From assembly GCA_937873315.1 (NCBI GenBank), contig CALMQX010000036.1, forward strand, positions 25,457-89,456: a stretch of 64,000 bases of DNA. Direction: 5' to 3'. The stretch's first letter is position 1; each line of letters starts with the position of its first letter. Below the pieces are notes generated by a model that searched no databases, had not been told where the DNA came from, and saw only the letters and a list, made by a program, of their open reading frames with translations. Of this stretch, positions 48,904 to 58,215 are shown piece after piece. The DNA is from an uncultured Nostocoides sp. (GTDB taxonomy: Bacteria > Actinomycetota > Actinomycetes > Actinomycetales > Dermatophilaceae). The position numbers were made by a program, and so were the translations under genes.

Positions 48904-50321
48904 CCACTCCCCTGTCGACCAGTCGACGCACCGTGATGACGGGAGGGCTGGCCGGTCTTGGCGCGGCCGTGCTCACCGGGTGCGCCACCGAGGGCACGGG
49001 CGGCCATCCGCTGCCCGTGGCCGGTGGCACCACCTCCGCAACGCGCCGATCCGACACACCCAACCTCATCGTGATCATCACCGACGACCAGCGGTGGGAC
49101 CACCTTTCGGTGTCGCCCAGCGCACCGGCATACCTCAGCACACCCGCATTGGATGCCCTTGCGGCACAAGGAGCGCGGTGCGACAACGCCTTCGTCACCA
49201 CAGCTCTGTGTTCCCCCAGCCGCGCCACCTTCCTGACCGGCCTTTATGCGCGACGGCACGGTGTCCAGAACAACCTCACTCGGTGGAATGCCGCTCAGCG
49301 CACAGTCTTTGAGCCACTTGCCGAGGCCGGCTATGACTGCGCCTTCATTGGCAAGTGGCATATGCCGGGCGGCATTCCGGACCTTCGCGGGGTCAACCGG
49401 TTCGTGACCTTCACCGCGCAAGGTGGCCAAGGTCAGTACTTCGACTGCCCCTTGCTCATCGACGGGGTGATGACGGAGCGCCCTGGCACCTACATCTCGG
49501 AGGACCTCACCACTCTGGCCTTGGAGTGGATCAGCGAGCGGCCGACGGATCGACCGTGGTGTCTCTTCTTGGCGCACAAGGCTGTTCATCATCAGTTCGA
49601 GCCTCCGGAGCACCTTCGCGGCGCCATGGATGGGGTCGACCTCAGCGGTTTGCCGCCGGAGGCCTTCTCTTTCATGACCACCCTGGACCGCAATGTGTGG
49701 GAAGGCACGGTGCTCGGCTACGAGCGCATGTACCGGCGGTACGTGGAAACTCTGATGGGCCTTGACGAGCAGGTCGGGCGACTCATCAAGGAGATCGACC
49801 TCGCTCGCACCAATGTGATCTACACCAGCGACAATGGTTACTCCTGGGGCGAGCATGTCATCACCGGGAAGCGCTGGGCCTACGAGGAGAACACCCGGGT
49901 CCCCTTCCTGGCGGTCGGCCCGGACATAGCCAAGGGAACGCTGCCCCCGGAGCTGATCATCAATGCCGACGTCGCTCCGACGCTGCTCGAGTGGGCCGGC
50001 GTGCCCTGGGGTGGCCCGGGCGTGCCCCAAGGCCGTTCTCTGGCAGCGCTGCTCGCGGGATCCAACCCGGTGTGGCGGGAGGACTTCCTCTACGAGTACT
50101 TCCTGGACTTCCCCTATAACGTTCCCGCGATGCAGGCGGCCCGCACCAATGACTGGCTCTATATCGAGTTTGAATCAGCGGACCGACCACAACTCTTTGA
50201 CGTGCGCGCCGACCCCAGTACCCAGCACGATCTCATGGACGACTCGCCCGACACCGCACGCGAGTTGGCCGCTCGACTAGCCGCCCTGCGAACGAGGGTG
50301 GCCTCGGGAGCCTCGGTATGA
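48900..50321 (+). CDS. Tat-exported sulfatase lipoprotein
   Basis: 473 residues. A twin-arginine signal (STSRRTVMTGGLAGLGAAVL) ends in the lipobox LTGC. The alkaline-phosphatase/sulfatase fold follows: IVIITDDQRWDH, formylglycine motif ALCSPSRATFLTGLYARRHG (Cys to be oxidised), GKWHMPGG, SDNGYSWGEHV. It should hydrolyse sulfate esters on the outer face of the membrane. Start GTG 48900 overlaps the WS/DGAT stop by 4 bp, placing it in the lipid operon; a sulfated glycolipid or polysaccharide substrate is inferred. Confidence 0.88.
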   Translation: MTTPLSTSRRTVMTGGLAGLGAAVLTGCATEGTGGHPLPVAGGTTSATRRSDTPNLIVIITDDQRWDHLSVSPSAPAYLSTPALDALAAQGARCDNAFVTTALCSPSRATFLTGLYARRHGVQNNLTRWNAAQRTVFEPLAEAGYDCAFIGKWHMPGGIPDLRGVNRFVTFTAQGGQGQYFDCPLLIDGVMTERPGTYISEDLTTLALEWISERPTDRPWCLFLAHKAVHHQFEPPEHLRGAMDGVDLSGLPPEAFSFMTTLDRNVWEGTVLGYERMYRRYVETLMGLDEQVGRLIKEIDLARTNVIYTSDNGYSWGEHVITGKRWAYEENTRVPFLAVGPDIAKGTLPPELIINADVAPTLLEWAGVPWGGPGVPQGRSLAALLAGSNPVWREDFLYEYFLDFPYNVPAMQAARTNDWLYIEFESADRPQLFDVRADPSTQHDLMDDSPDTARELAARLAALRTRVASGASV

Positions 50322-50833
50322 GGCGGCTGCTCTGGGCACTCCTGCCCGCCGTGGTCTTCACCTGTGGCGATGTCATCGTCTCGCTCCTGATCGGTCGAGT
50401 CGACCTACTGAGTGCTGCCGCGTATCACGTGCTCCTGCCGGCCGGAGCCCTGGCCCGATATGCCGGCATGTTCGTTCTCGCTGGCCCAATCTGGTGGCTG
50501 CTTCGGCGCTGTGCTGCCTCACGGCCCTGGCGAGTTCTCGGGGTGCTCGCCGGCCCCACGGCATACGCGATCTCGGCCGCCTGGCACCTGGGGCACTGGT
50601 TCCCGACCGGGCAAGCCCTGTACTACGCGCTCAATCCGCTCACCCTGGCCGCCATCGGATCGAGCACTGCGATGGCCGCGCTCGGCGAGATGATTTGGCG
50701 ACGGCGCCCCACGGCTGGGCTGATTGTGCTCAGCCTGGCCGGGTGGGCCGTGCTCTACGCCACCGTCCTCTGGGATGGCGGCGTGCACTGGTTCTACGTC
50801 TACCAACAGGGCTTCGCGGCCCTCTTCGGGTGA
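50318..50833 (+). CDS. Unknown integral membrane protein
   Basis: 171 residues with four or five hydrophobic helices, starting MRRLLWALLPAVVFTCGDVIV, with conserved-looking aromatic loops (AAWHLGHWFPTGQALYYALN, WDGGVHWFYVYQQGF). No domain recognised. ATG 50318 overlaps the sulfatase stop by 4 bp and the next membrane gene begins 9 bp later, so the pair may act together in the same envelope process as the sulfatase. Confidence 0.65.
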   Translation: MRRLLWALLPAVVFTCGDVIVSLLIGRVDLLSAAAYHVLLPAGALARYAGMFVLAGPIWWLLRRCAASRPWRVLGVLAGPTAYAISAAWHLGHWFPTGQALYYALNPLTLAAIGSSTAMAALGEMIWRRRPTAGLIVLSLAGWAVLYATVLWDGGVHWFYVYQQGFAALFG

Positions 50834-50842
50834 GGAAGTTCG

Positions 50843-51640
50843 ATGGACTGGATCGAGCACGGCGTCTTCATGGTTCGCGATGCGGGCTTCGGCCGAGACT
50901 TCACCTCAAAGGTCTTGGTGAGCCTCATCGCTCTGGGGATCATCGCGTGGGATGTCCGCAAGCAGCGCCGCTGGGACTACGCCTGGGTCTTCGTGATCGC
51001 CAGTGTGCTCTGGGCGATGGCTGAGCTCTTCCTCTCGGTTCAAGGCATCAGGGATATGCCCGAACGGCTCCTCTTCGGGTCACCGATGCCGTTGTGGGCG
51101 TCCTACGTCTTACAGGGCACAGCGGAAGCCGCCTTCGTGGTCGTCCTCGGGCTGGCCGTCGGAGATCGGCTACTCGTCCCAGCCGCGCGTCGGAGCGCGA
51201 TGGCCTGGTTCGTGGCCGCATGCGCGCTCACCGTGGCCGCGGTATGGCGGTCGGGCTTGGTGGTCGAACGTGGGGTGGTCGCGTCGCGGCGGGATCTGCT
51301 GGCTCCATCGGCCCTGATCACGCTGGCCGTGCTCACCCTGGTGGCTGCGTGGTTCGTCTGGCGGTGGGTGGCCTGGCGCCCTCGGACCATGGCCATGGCC
51401 GGGGTCATGCTGGTCTTTTCGACCATCTGGACGATCGCCCAAGTCTGGGTCGGCGGGCGCTGGATCGAGGTCGGCACGGCCGCTGGCGGGTATGCCGCCG
51501 CGTCCCCCGTGGTGACTTTCGGGGGGTTGGCTTTCGATGTGGTGGTGGAAATCGTGCTCGCCTATGTCCCCTTCTTTGCCCTTGCGGTGATGGTCGGCGC
51601 TCTCACCGATCCGCGGCCGTTGACCCGCGGCGCGCTCTGA
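50843..51640 (+). CDS. Unknown seven-helix membrane protein
   Basis: 265 residues, about seven membrane helices, starting MDWIEHGVFMVRDAGFGRDF. Charged cytoplasmic loops (AWDVRKQRRWDYAW, RRWVAWRPRTMAM-like). No catalytic motif seen. A GAGG ribosome site precedes ATG 50843. Part of the lipid/sulfatase transcript by spacing. Confidence 0.65.
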   Translation: MDWIEHGVFMVRDAGFGRDFTSKVLVSLIALGIIAWDVRKQRRWDYAWVFVIASVLWAMAELFLSVQGIRDMPERLLFGSPMPLWASYVLQGTAEAAFVVVLGLAVGDRLLVPAARRSAMAWFVAACALTVAAVWRSGLVVERGVVASRRDLLAPSALITLAVLTLVAAWFVWRWVAWRPRTMAMAGVMLVFSTIWTIAQVWVGGRWIEVGTAAGGYAAASPVVTFGGLAFDVVVEIVLAYVPFFALAVMVGALTDPRPLTRGAL

Positions 51641-51661
51641 CCCGCAGGGCGGACCGAGACC

Positions 51662-52594
51662 GTGACGATTGCCTGGCCGCCAGCCGCCGCGCTGCGGCGT
51701 TCGATGGCCCTGCTAATTCCCTTCGGTGTCGGTGTGGCACTGGCGTCGATCGTGGGTGGGGCCCAGGCTCAACTCGGGATCGTGGTCGGCGCCACCTGCT
51801 CGGCCGCGGGCGTCCTCACCGAACTGCCGGCCAGAGTGCGAGTTCAGTTTGTCGCTGTAGTCGCGCTCTGCGCCGGACTGGGTGCGTGGGCCACCGGGCG
51901 CGCCGTGCTCGTCGCCCTGGCGGTGGCCGCGGCCGCGCTGGCGCAGGCTCACTGGGTGCGTTTGTCCTCCAACGTCGGCCCTATGTTGCCCGTGGCGGTG
52001 GCCATCGGGGCTTCGGTTCCGCAGGCCGGACCCGCGCTGGGCTTCGCGGCGTGGGCCGGAGCAGGAGGCATGGCGATGATGATCGGTGCCCGCCTGGCCA
52101 AGGTGGCCACACTCGCCTCGCCAGTGCCCACCCCGCTCGCCCGGCGACATGCCGTGCTCGTGGCGGCGGTCAGCGCGCTGGCCTCTTGGCTGACCACGGC
52201 GAGAGGAATCGAGCATGGATACTGGCTGGTGGTGACCCTGGCGGCGGTCCTGCGGCCGATAGGTGCCGAGACGCTGTCACGGGCCCGAACTCGGTCGCTC
52301 GCCACGGTCGCCGGAGTCCTGGTTGCGATCGCCTTGGTCAGCGTGGTGCCCACGCCGATCGCACTGGGAAGTGCCGCGGCGGCGGTGATCCTGGCGGTGG
52401 CCTGGGCCTTGACCGGCGATCAGGTCCGCCAAACGCTCTATCTGACTCCGGCCATCATCATGGCGGCCTCGGCAGGCACCGCCTCGTTTGCCGTGGCCCT
52501 GGCCGGTCAGCGCCTGGCGCTGACCCTCGTGGGGGCGGCTGTCGCGTTGCTCTTGGCCTGGGCTTTGGCCCGCTGGTCAGATCGCGAACACTGA
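51662..52594 (+). CDS. FUSC-like membrane protein
   Basis: 310 residues with about nine or ten hydrophobic helices in two halves and a short cytoplasmic connection. The text HGYWLVVTLAAVLRPIGAETLSRARTRSLATVAGVLVA fits the FUSC (fusaric-acid-resistance-like) pattern [YFW]WxxxTxxxxxxP...RxxxRxxGTxxG. Transport function unknown. Start GTG 51662 follows CGGACCGAGACC, a weak ribosome site; 21 bp after the previous gene. Confidence 0.7.
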   Translation: MTIAWPPAAALRRSMALLIPFGVGVALASIVGGAQAQLGIVVGATCSAAGVLTELPARVRVQFVAVVALCAGLGAWATGRAVLVALAVAAAALAQAHWVRLSSNVGPMLPVAVAIGASVPQAGPALGFAAWAGAGGMAMMIGARLAKVATLASPVPTPLARRHAVLVAAVSALASWLTTARGIEHGYWLVVTLAAVLRPIGAETLSRARTRSLATVAGVLVAIALVSVVPTPIALGSAAAAVILAVAWALTGDQVRQTLYLTPAIIMAASAGTASFAVALAGQRLALTLVGAAVALLLAWALARWSDREH

Positions 52595-52654
52595 ACTCCC
52601 GGAAGGCGGGCGACGATGATGGCCCTGCTGGCCCGGGCCAGGCATAGTGTGCCC

Positions 52655-53059
52655 ATGAATGGAAGCGGAACGCGCGAGGACCCCTGGCAGTTGACGACGG
52701 CTCCCGGAACCTCGGCCTACACCATGTATCGCGACGAGGACGCCGATCCACCCACGCTGGTCTGTCAAGTGGGCTCAACGACACTGCGCTATCACCTCCA
52801 GGCGATCGATGACTTGGCCGCCTGGCTCCGCGAGCAGGGTGACTGGGTTGACCTGGGTGCCGCCGACGAGAAGAAGCCGGCCAAACCGGGAACGGTCGAG
52901 GCATGGGGACGCGATGAGGCCAACCCGGTGGGTGGCTGGTACGGCCTACGCAATGGCTACCGAGGACGATTCGGAATGTACCTTCCGCCGCTGCTCGAGG
53001 CCCTGGGGCTGGTCGAGCTCGAGCACAACCCACGCAACAACCGGGTCCGGGCTCTCTAG
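52655..53059 (+). CDS. DUF6855-like small protein
   Basis: 134 residues, soluble. It starts MNGSGTREDPWQLTTAPGTS and continues with YTMYRDEDADPPTLVCQVGSTTLRYHLQAIDDLAAWLREQGDWVDLGAADEKK (two segments), ending LEALGLVELEHNPRNNRVRAL. I recognise this as a widespread actinobacterial small protein, possibly DUF6855; function unknown. Start ATG 52655 is preferred over the ATG at 52616 because the conserved text begins here. It overlaps the convergent lutC gene by 4 bp. Confidence 0.65.
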   Translation: MNGSGTREDPWQLTTAPGTSAYTMYRDEDADPPTLVCQVGSTTLRYHLQAIDDLAAWLREQGDWVDLGAADEKKPAKPGTVEAWGRDEANPVGGWYGLRNGYRGRFGMYLPPLLEALGLVELEHNPRNNRVRAL

Positions 53060-53655
53060 CTCACCACGATGACGTGCAGCGTCCGGGGGCCGTGGACGCC
53101 CTCGACGCGCTGCAGTTCGATATCGCTCGTTGCCGAGGGGCCGCTGATCCAGGTGGTCGGCGAATTCGGGTCGAGCGCGGCAATCGCGTCGACGACCCCT
53201 GCGACCACCTGATCGGCGCCCACGATGCAGACGTGCGTATCCGGGACCAACGTGAGGCTGCGACGGCCTTGACCCGGTCCATGGGTGAGCACAATGGTGC
53301 CGGTCTCAGCGATACCGAGGGCAGCCAGGGTGACCACGGCATCGACCCGGTCCAACTCCGAGGCGCTCTGCCCGTGGTCGATCACCGCGCCAGGCACTGG
53401 ATAGGTCAGCCCCTGGGGAACGATGACCGATGCGCCCTCCGGGACAGCCTCGGCCAGCCGCACAGCGACCTCCTCCTGGGCGCACTCCACGACGATCGCA
53501 CGATAGTCGCTCACCCGATCCACGAAGCGAGCGACGAGCTCGGCCCGCTCGCTCGTGACCGGCTCTCGGTAGTTCCGGGGGATCCTCGGTGCTGGCTCAG
53601 GGTTGGCGGTGAGGGCGGCCCGAACGCGGGCCAGGATTTCCTCACGGCTGCTCAT
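53056..53655 (-). CDS. lutC: L-lactate oxidation complex subunit LutC (LUD domain)
   Basis: 199 residues of the LUD/YkgG family: SSREEILARVRAAL at the N-terminus, SVIVPQGLTYPVPGAVIDH, then the diagnostic ALGIAETGTIVLTHGPGQGRRSLTLVPDTHVCIV. LutC works with LutA and LutB to oxidise L-lactate to pyruvate at the membrane. Start ATG 53655 overlaps lutB by 4 bp. Last gene of the leftward fucose/lactate operon. Confidence 0.9.
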   Translation of the reverse strand: MSSREEILARVRAALTANPEPAPRIPRNYREPVTSERAELVARFVDRVSDYRAIVVECAQEEVAVRLAEAVPEGASVIVPQGLTYPVPGAVIDHGQSASELDRVDAVVTLAALGIAETGTIVLTHGPGQGRRSLTLVPDTHVCIVGADQVVAGVVDAIAALDPNSPTTWISGPSATSDIELQRVEGVHGPRTLHVIVVS

Positions 53656-55124
53656 GACCGACCTCCACTGCGTCGCCACCAGTTGCGAAATGACTCTCGA
53701 GGCGGAGCCGGCAGGTCTCGTGCGGTGAACCAAGCGGCGCCCGGACCTGGGATCCGGCGCATCGTCGGCCGGCCGGTCGTGGGTGAGGAGCCGACCCCAA
53801 GGATGCGCCCGACCGGGCCGCCAACACGCTCCGCTGCCGCGAGGAGCCGGCTCGAGGAGAGCACGCGGGCAGCGCCCTTCATGGCGATCGCCTCCGCTGA
53901 GGGGATGGCGGTTCCTCGATGAGCGTCCACCACTTGGGCTCGGAGATGGACCAGCACGTCAGGGATATCGATCCTCACGGGGCACACCTCAAAACAGGCC
54001 CCACACAGGGTGGATGCATACGGGAGTGAGTCGGTCTGCTGATCGACCCCCACTCCCTTCAGGAGTGGGTTGAGGATCGCACCGATCGGTCCTGGGTAGA
54101 CCGAACCATAGGCGTGGCCGCCGGTGCGCTCGTACACCGGGCAGACGTTCAGACAGGCGGAGCAGCGGATACAGCGAAGCGCCTGCCGCCCCACGCGATC
54201 AGCCAGGGCGCGAGTGCGACCGTTGTCGAGCAGGATGACATGGACCTCCTGGGGGCCGTCGCCGGGCGTCACCCCCGACCACGTCGAGGTGTATGGGTTC
54301 ATCCGCTCACCGGTGGAGGAGCGCGGCAGCGTCTGGAGGTAGATATCGAGATCGCCCCACGTGGGCACGACCTTTTCAATGCCGACGACCGAGATCAAGA
54401 CCTCGGGCAGGGTCAAGCACATGCGCCCATTACCCTCGGACTCGACGACGACCAGCGTCCCGGTGTCCGCGACCGCGAAGTTGGCACCGGAGACAGCGAC
54501 CTTGGCTCGGAGAAACTTCTCTCGTAGGTGTAGTCGGGCCGCTTCGGCCAAGCGTGCTGGCTCGTCGGTCAAGTCCGCGGGTGCGGCCCGTCCGGCAGCG
54601 GCCATGGCGCTGGTGAAGATGTCCCGCACTTCGGAGCGGTTGCGATGGATCGCGGGCACCAGGATGTGAGAGGGCAGGTCATGGCCGAGCTGAACGATCA
54701 GCTCGGCAAGATCAGTTTCCCAGGCGGCAATGCCGTGGGACGCCAGGGCTTCGTTCAGCCCGATCTCGGCAGTGGCCATCGACTTGACCTTGACCACCTC
54801 GTCCACCCCATGCTCCTGCGCGATCGAGGCGACCAACTCGCACGCCTGCGCGGCATCGCTTGCCCAGTGCACCACCGCCCCGCGCGCGGTCAGGGCAGCT
54901 TCCAGGGTCAGGAGGTGCTCATCGAGCTTGGCCAGCGTCGAGTCCTTAACGGCAGCTCCCGCAAGGCGAAGGTCTTCCCAGCCCGCAAGCTCTCCCACGG
55001 CTGCGGCGCGCTTGGCCCGGATGGTAGAGGTCGCGGCCGCCAGATTGGCCCGGAGCTGGGCATTGCCCAGGGCCGCTCGCGCTGCCTCGGGGAAAGCAGG
55101 CATTCCCACGAAGGTCCCGGTCAT
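53652..55124 (-). CDS. lutB: L-lactate oxidation complex iron-sulfur subunit LutB
   Basis: 490 residues: an N-terminal LUD domain (KVKSMATAEIGLNEAL, FAVADTGTLVVVESEGNGRM, GIEKVVPTWGDLDIYL) and two [4Fe-4S] motifs, CIRCSACLNVCPVY and CGACFEVCPVRIDIPD. It carries electrons from lactate oxidation. It overlaps lutA and lutC by 4 bp each. Confidence 0.93.
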   Translation of the reverse strand: MTGTFVGMPAFPEAARAALGNAQLRANLAAATSTIRAKRAAAVGELAGWEDLRLAGAAVKDSTLAKLDEHLLTLEAALTARGAVVHWASDAAQACELVASIAQEHGVDEVVKVKSMATAEIGLNEALASHGIAAWETDLAELIVQLGHDLPSHILVPAIHRNRSEVRDIFTSAMAAAGRAAPADLTDEPARLAEAARLHLREKFLRAKVAVSGANFAVADTGTLVVVESEGNGRMCLTLPEVLISVVGIEKVVPTWGDLDIYLQTLPRSSTGERMNPYTSTWSGVTPGDGPQEVHVILLDNGRTRALADRVGRQALRCIRCSACLNVCPVYERTGGHAYGSVYPGPIGAILNPLLKGVGVDQQTDSLPYASTLCGACFEVCPVRIDIPDVLVHLRAQVVDAHRGTAIPSAEAIAMKGAARVLSSSRLLAAAERVGGPVGRILGVGSSPTTGRPTMRRIPGPGAAWFTARDLPAPPRESFRNWWRRSGGRS

Positions 55125-55858
55125 GACATCGGCCCAGTGCTAGCCAGGATTTCCGCAAGGTGCATCACCCGAACCGATGACTTCGCGCGTGAGAGCACCC
55201 CGCCGATATGCATGAGGCAGGAGCGGTCGCCCGCCACCAATACTTCCGCGCCGGATCCAATGACGGCAGCCGCCTTGTCTGTGCCCATGGCGATGGAGGT
55301 CGCAGCGTTTTTGACCGAGAAAGTGCCACCGAATCCACAGCACTGTTCGGCTCCCGGCAGGTCCACCAATTGGAGGCCACGAACGGCCTGGAGCAGACGG
55401 AGCGGGCGCTCGCCGATGTCCAGCAGCCGACTTGAGTGGCAGGTCGGGTGGTACGTCACGGTGTGCGGGAAGGTGGCGCCGACATCGTCCACACCCAGGA
55501 CGTCGATGAGAAACTCGGCCAGGTCGTACACCCGGGGGGAGACCTCTGACACCGCCCGGATGAGCGCCGGGTCGCCGGAGCGCTCAGCGACCAACGAATG
55601 TTGATGGCGTGCGGAACCGGTACACGATCCCGATGGGGTGACCACTGCGTCGTATCCGGCGAAGGTGTCGACGAAGTTCCGCACCACCGGGATGGCTTCG
55701 TCCAGATACCCGGTGTTGACCATCGGTTGCCCGCAGCACCCTTGCCCTTGAGGGAAATCCACGTCGACGCCGAGCCGGCGCAGCAAGGTCACCACGGCTT
55801 GGCCGGTCTCCGGGAAGAGCGCCTCGCCGATGCAGGTCACTTGCAGGGCTACCCGCAT
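55121..55858 (-). CDS. lutA: L-lactate oxidation complex subunit LutA (CCG domains)
   Basis: 245 residues with paired CCG domains: QGQGCCGQPMVNTG and PGAEQCCGFGGTFSVKN, plus TYHPTCHSSRLLDIG. These cysteine-rich motifs bind [4Fe-4S] clusters, as in heterodisulfide-reductase-like subunits. It lies directly after the aldo-keto reductase gene (10-bp overlap), so lactate oxidation is expressed together with L-fucose breakdown. Confidence 0.92.
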   Translation of the reverse strand: MRVALQVTCIGEALFPETGQAVVTLLRRLGVDVDFPQGQGCCGQPMVNTGYLDEAIPVVRNFVDTFAGYDAVVTPSGSCTGSARHQHSLVAERSGDPALIRAVSEVSPRVYDLAEFLIDVLGVDDVGATFPHTVTYHPTCHSSRLLDIGERPLRLLQAVRGLQLVDLPGAEQCCGFGGTFSVKNAATSIAMGTDKAAAVIGSGAEVLVAGDRSCLMHIGGVLSRAKSSVRVMHLAEILASTGPMS

Positions 55859-56793
55859 CGCGGCACCAAGCCTTGGGCATCCAGGTCATCCCAGAGCGCA
55901 TCGGGGATAGGCGCGTCCAGTCTGGCTACGTTGTCACGCACCTGCGCTTCGCTGTCAGCACCCGCGACGACCGCAACGACCGGCGCGGCCAGCAACGGGT
56001 ACCGTAGCGCCGCGGTGGCCAGGGCCACGCCGTGCTCGCGGCATACTCGATCGATCGCCTTGGCCTTGCTCACCCGTTCACTCGACGCAGATTCGTAGTC
56101 GTACATGGCGGACCCCGCAGATGCGTCCGCAAGAAGCCCGCTGTTGAAGACGGCTGCGGCCACGATCGAAGCACCTGCCGCGGACGCAGCGGGGACCACC
56201 TCGAGCAGCGCGCCCTGATCCAGCAAGGTGAGGCAGTTGGCGGCCATCACGATGTCCGCGCCTTCCCGAATGCCGTCGGCCAACGCCTGCGGCACCATCG
56301 ATCCGACACCGATTCGATCTGTAAGGCCCTCATCGCGCAGGGTGCGAAGTGCGCGGACGCCGCTCTCGACTGCGTTCGCTACTCCTGAGCGTTCCGGGTC
56401 GTGGACGTAGGCAATATCGACGTGGTCGAGTCCAAGCCGTTCCAGTGACTCCTCCAGACTCGACCGCACGCCGGACTCGGTGAAGTCCCACACCCGCTTG
56501 TGCGTCGCGTGCACCTCAAACCCGTCGTCGTACTCGCCGGCCCAGTTCGGATTCCGGCGAAGAAGGCGACCCACCTTGGTGGAAATGACGAACTCATCCC
56601 GCGGACGGCCCGCGAGAAATGTTCCGAGACGTCGCTCGGACAGGCCAAGGCCGTAATGGGGCGCGGTGTCGAAGTGACGAACGCCGCTGTCCCAGGCCGC
56701 GTTGAGAACGGCATGAACCTCAGCGTCAGTTCGAGCCCGGAAAAGGTTGCCGAACTGGGCGCTCCCCAGACCGAAGGGGGGGATCCGCGTCAT
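55849..56793 (-). CDS. Aldo-keto reductase, L-fucose (D-threo-aldose 1-) dehydrogenase type
   Basis: 314 residues: [29 protein letters not shown] (catalytic Asp/Tyr), [11 protein letters not shown] (catalytic Lys), [13 protein letters not shown], and the late [10 protein letters not shown]. This is the D-threo-aldose 1-dehydrogenase group that oxidises L-fucose to L-fucono-1,5-lactone with NAD(P)+. It overlaps fuconate dehydratase by 4 bp and lutA by 10 bp. Confidence 0.88.
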   Translation of the reverse strand: MTRIPPFGLGSAQFGNLFRARTDAEVHAVLNAAWDSGVRHFDTAPHYGLGLSERRLGTFLAGRPRDEFVISTKVGRLLRRNPNWAGEYDDGFEVHATHKRVWDFTESGVRSSLEESLERLGLDHVDIAYVHDPERSGVANAVESGVRALRTLRDEGLTDRIGVGSMVPQALADGIREGADIVMAANCLTLLDQGALLEVVPAASAAGASIVAAAVFNSGLLADASAGSAMYDYESASSERVSKAKAIDRVCREHGVALATAALRYPLLAAPVVAVVAGADSEAQVRDNVARLDAPIPDALWDDLDAQGLVPRCG

Positions 56794-58073
56794 GGCGCAT
56801 CCCAGAGGTGGGCAGCGACGGACTCAGCAAGCATCTCCGCACCCGAACCGGGCGCGGTCGGCGTGAGATAGCGCCCCCCCTTGGCGACCGCGGGCGTCAC
56901 GAAATGCTCATGGAGGTGGTCCACATACTCGATCATGCGCCCATCTGTGCTGCCAGAGATAGCCACGAAGTCAATCATCGAGACGTGTTGAACCAACTCG
57001 CACAACCCGACTCCGCCGGCGTGGGGGCAAACTCGGACCCCGAACTTCGCGGCGAGCAGCAGCATGGAGATGTTCTCGTTCAACCCCGCCACTCGGGTCG
57101 CATCGACCTGGAGGACCGCCAGCCCTCCGGCCTGGAGGAACTGCTTGGCCATCACTCGGTTGGCCATGTGTTCCCCGGTGGCCACGGGAATGGGGGCGAT
57201 CCCTCTGGCGATAGCGGCGTGTGAAAGCACGTCATCGGGATTAGTCGGCTCCTCGACCCAGGCCAGGTCGAAGGGCGCCAGTCGGCGTACCCATTCGATG
57301 GCTTCGGCCGTTTCCCACCGCTGATTCGCATCCACCGCGATCGCGATACCTGGCCCCACGGCGGCCCGAGCGATGCCCAGCCGGCGCACGTCATCCTCCA
57401 CGTCGAGACCGACCTTGAGCTTGATCTGTTCGAAGCCCTCTGACACCGCCTCCCGGCAGAGTCGGTCGAGCTTGGCGTCGTCATATCCCAGCCAGCCCGG
57501 TGTGGTCGTATAGGCCGGGTAACCCTCGGCGATCAGTTGCTCGCGTCGTTGGGCGCGCCCGGGCACAGCCGCCCGCAGAATCTCCAGCGCCTCCTCTCGG
57601 GTGAGGGCATCCTCCAGGTAGCGCCAGTCGGCGAGGTCAACGATCTCCTCTGGCGTCATCCGGGAGACCAAATCCCACAGCGGGAGTCCGGCCCGCTTCG
57701 CCTTCAGGTCCCAGAGCGCGTTGATCACGGCGCCAATGGCCATGTGCATGATCCCCTTCTCGGGGCCAAACCACCGCAGCTGCGAATCGTGCAGGAGTTC
57801 GCGCCACACCGACCCAAGATCGCCGAGAGTTTCCTCGACATCTCGACCGATGAGCCGCTGGGCGAGCCGGTCGACCGCGTGGACCTGGATGTCATTGCCT
57901 CGGCCGATGCTGAAGACCAAGCCGGTACCCACGAGCCCGTCAGGGTCATCGGTGGTAACCCGCAGGTATGCCGCCGAGTAGTCGGGATCGGGGTTCATGG
58001 CGTCGGACCCGTCGAGGAAGCGCGAAGTAGGGAACCGGATGTCTGCGGTGTCCACCGCGACGATGTGTGGCAT
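56790..58073 (-). CDS. L-fuconate dehydratase
   Basis: 427 residues, enolase superfamily, with the longer length typical of fuconate dehydratases. Visible: [19 protein letters not shown], catalytic KLKVG, metal ligands in [17 protein letters not shown] and VATGEHM, dyad Asp in QVDATRVAG and His in [15 protein letters not shown]. It converts L-fuconate to 2-keto-3-deoxy-L-fuconate. Start ATG 58073 follows AGGAGAACG; an in-frame ATG at 58094 lies upstream of the ribosome site and is rejected. It is the first gene of the leftward operon. Confidence 0.92.
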   Translation of the reverse strand: MPHIVAVDTADIRFPTSRFLDGSDAMNPDPDYSAAYLRVTTDDPDGLVGTGLVFSIGRGNDIQVHAVDRLAQRLIGRDVEETLGDLGSVWRELLHDSQLRWFGPEKGIMHMAIGAVINALWDLKAKRAGLPLWDLVSRMTPEEIVDLADWRYLEDALTREEALEILRAAVPGRAQRREQLIAEGYPAYTTTPGWLGYDDAKLDRLCREAVSEGFEQIKLKVGLDVEDDVRRLGIARAAVGPGIAIAVDANQRWETAEAIEWVRRLAPFDLAWVEEPTNPDDVLSHAAIARGIAPIPVATGEHMANRVMAKQFLQAGGLAVLQVDATRVAGLNENISMLLLAAKFGVRVCPHAGGVGLCELVQHVSMIDFVAISGSTDGRMIEYVDHLHEHFVTPAVAKGGRYLTPTAPGSGAEMLAESVAAHLWDAP

Positions 58074-58092
58074 CGATCGTTCTCCTGTGTCC

Positions 58093-58108
58093 ATGTCGAT
58101 TTCGACAT
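58093..58108. promoter_or_regulatory. Operator palindrome, L-fucose operon (1)
   Basis: ATGTCGA-TT-TCGACAT is a perfect 7-bp inverted repeat just downstream of the leftward -10 box, covering the expected transcription start of fuconate dehydratase. Likely target of the GntR protein at 59844. Confidence 0.65.
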
Positions 58109-58137
58109 AGACTAGACATCTGATGTTTCGTCGTCAA
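58109..58137 (-). promoter_or_regulatory. Leftward promoter of the L-fucose/lactate operon
   Basis: Minus strand -35 TTGACG (58132-58137), 17-bp spacer, -10 TAGTCT (58109-58114). Leader ~30 nt to ATG 58073. Sandwiched by two palindromes. Confidence 0.65.
58116..58126. promoter_or_regulatory. Operator palindrome, L-fucose operon (2)
   Basis: ACATC-T-GATGT, perfect 5-bp arms, lies inside the spacer of the leftward promoter. Its half-site GACATC resembles the TCGACAT half of the first palindrome. Confidence 0.5.
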
Positions 58138-58215
58138 GAATGTCTGTCACGCGGAATGATGCGCGTACCATCAGGTAGGTCTGGACTCAGTAATCCAATC
58201 TTTCGAGGAGTCTTC

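Noticed and set aside
51094..52647. 517-residue open frame on the plus strand across two membrane-protein genes
   Set aside because: Arg/Gly-rich nonsense composition. The membrane-protein frames have proper starts, hydrophobic helices and coupled spacing.
58074..58094. Start of fuconate dehydratase at ATG 58094
   Set aside because: The extra residues (MDTGERS) would include the ribosome site AGGAG and overlap the promoter and operator region. ATG 58073 has correct spacing and begins the conserved domain.
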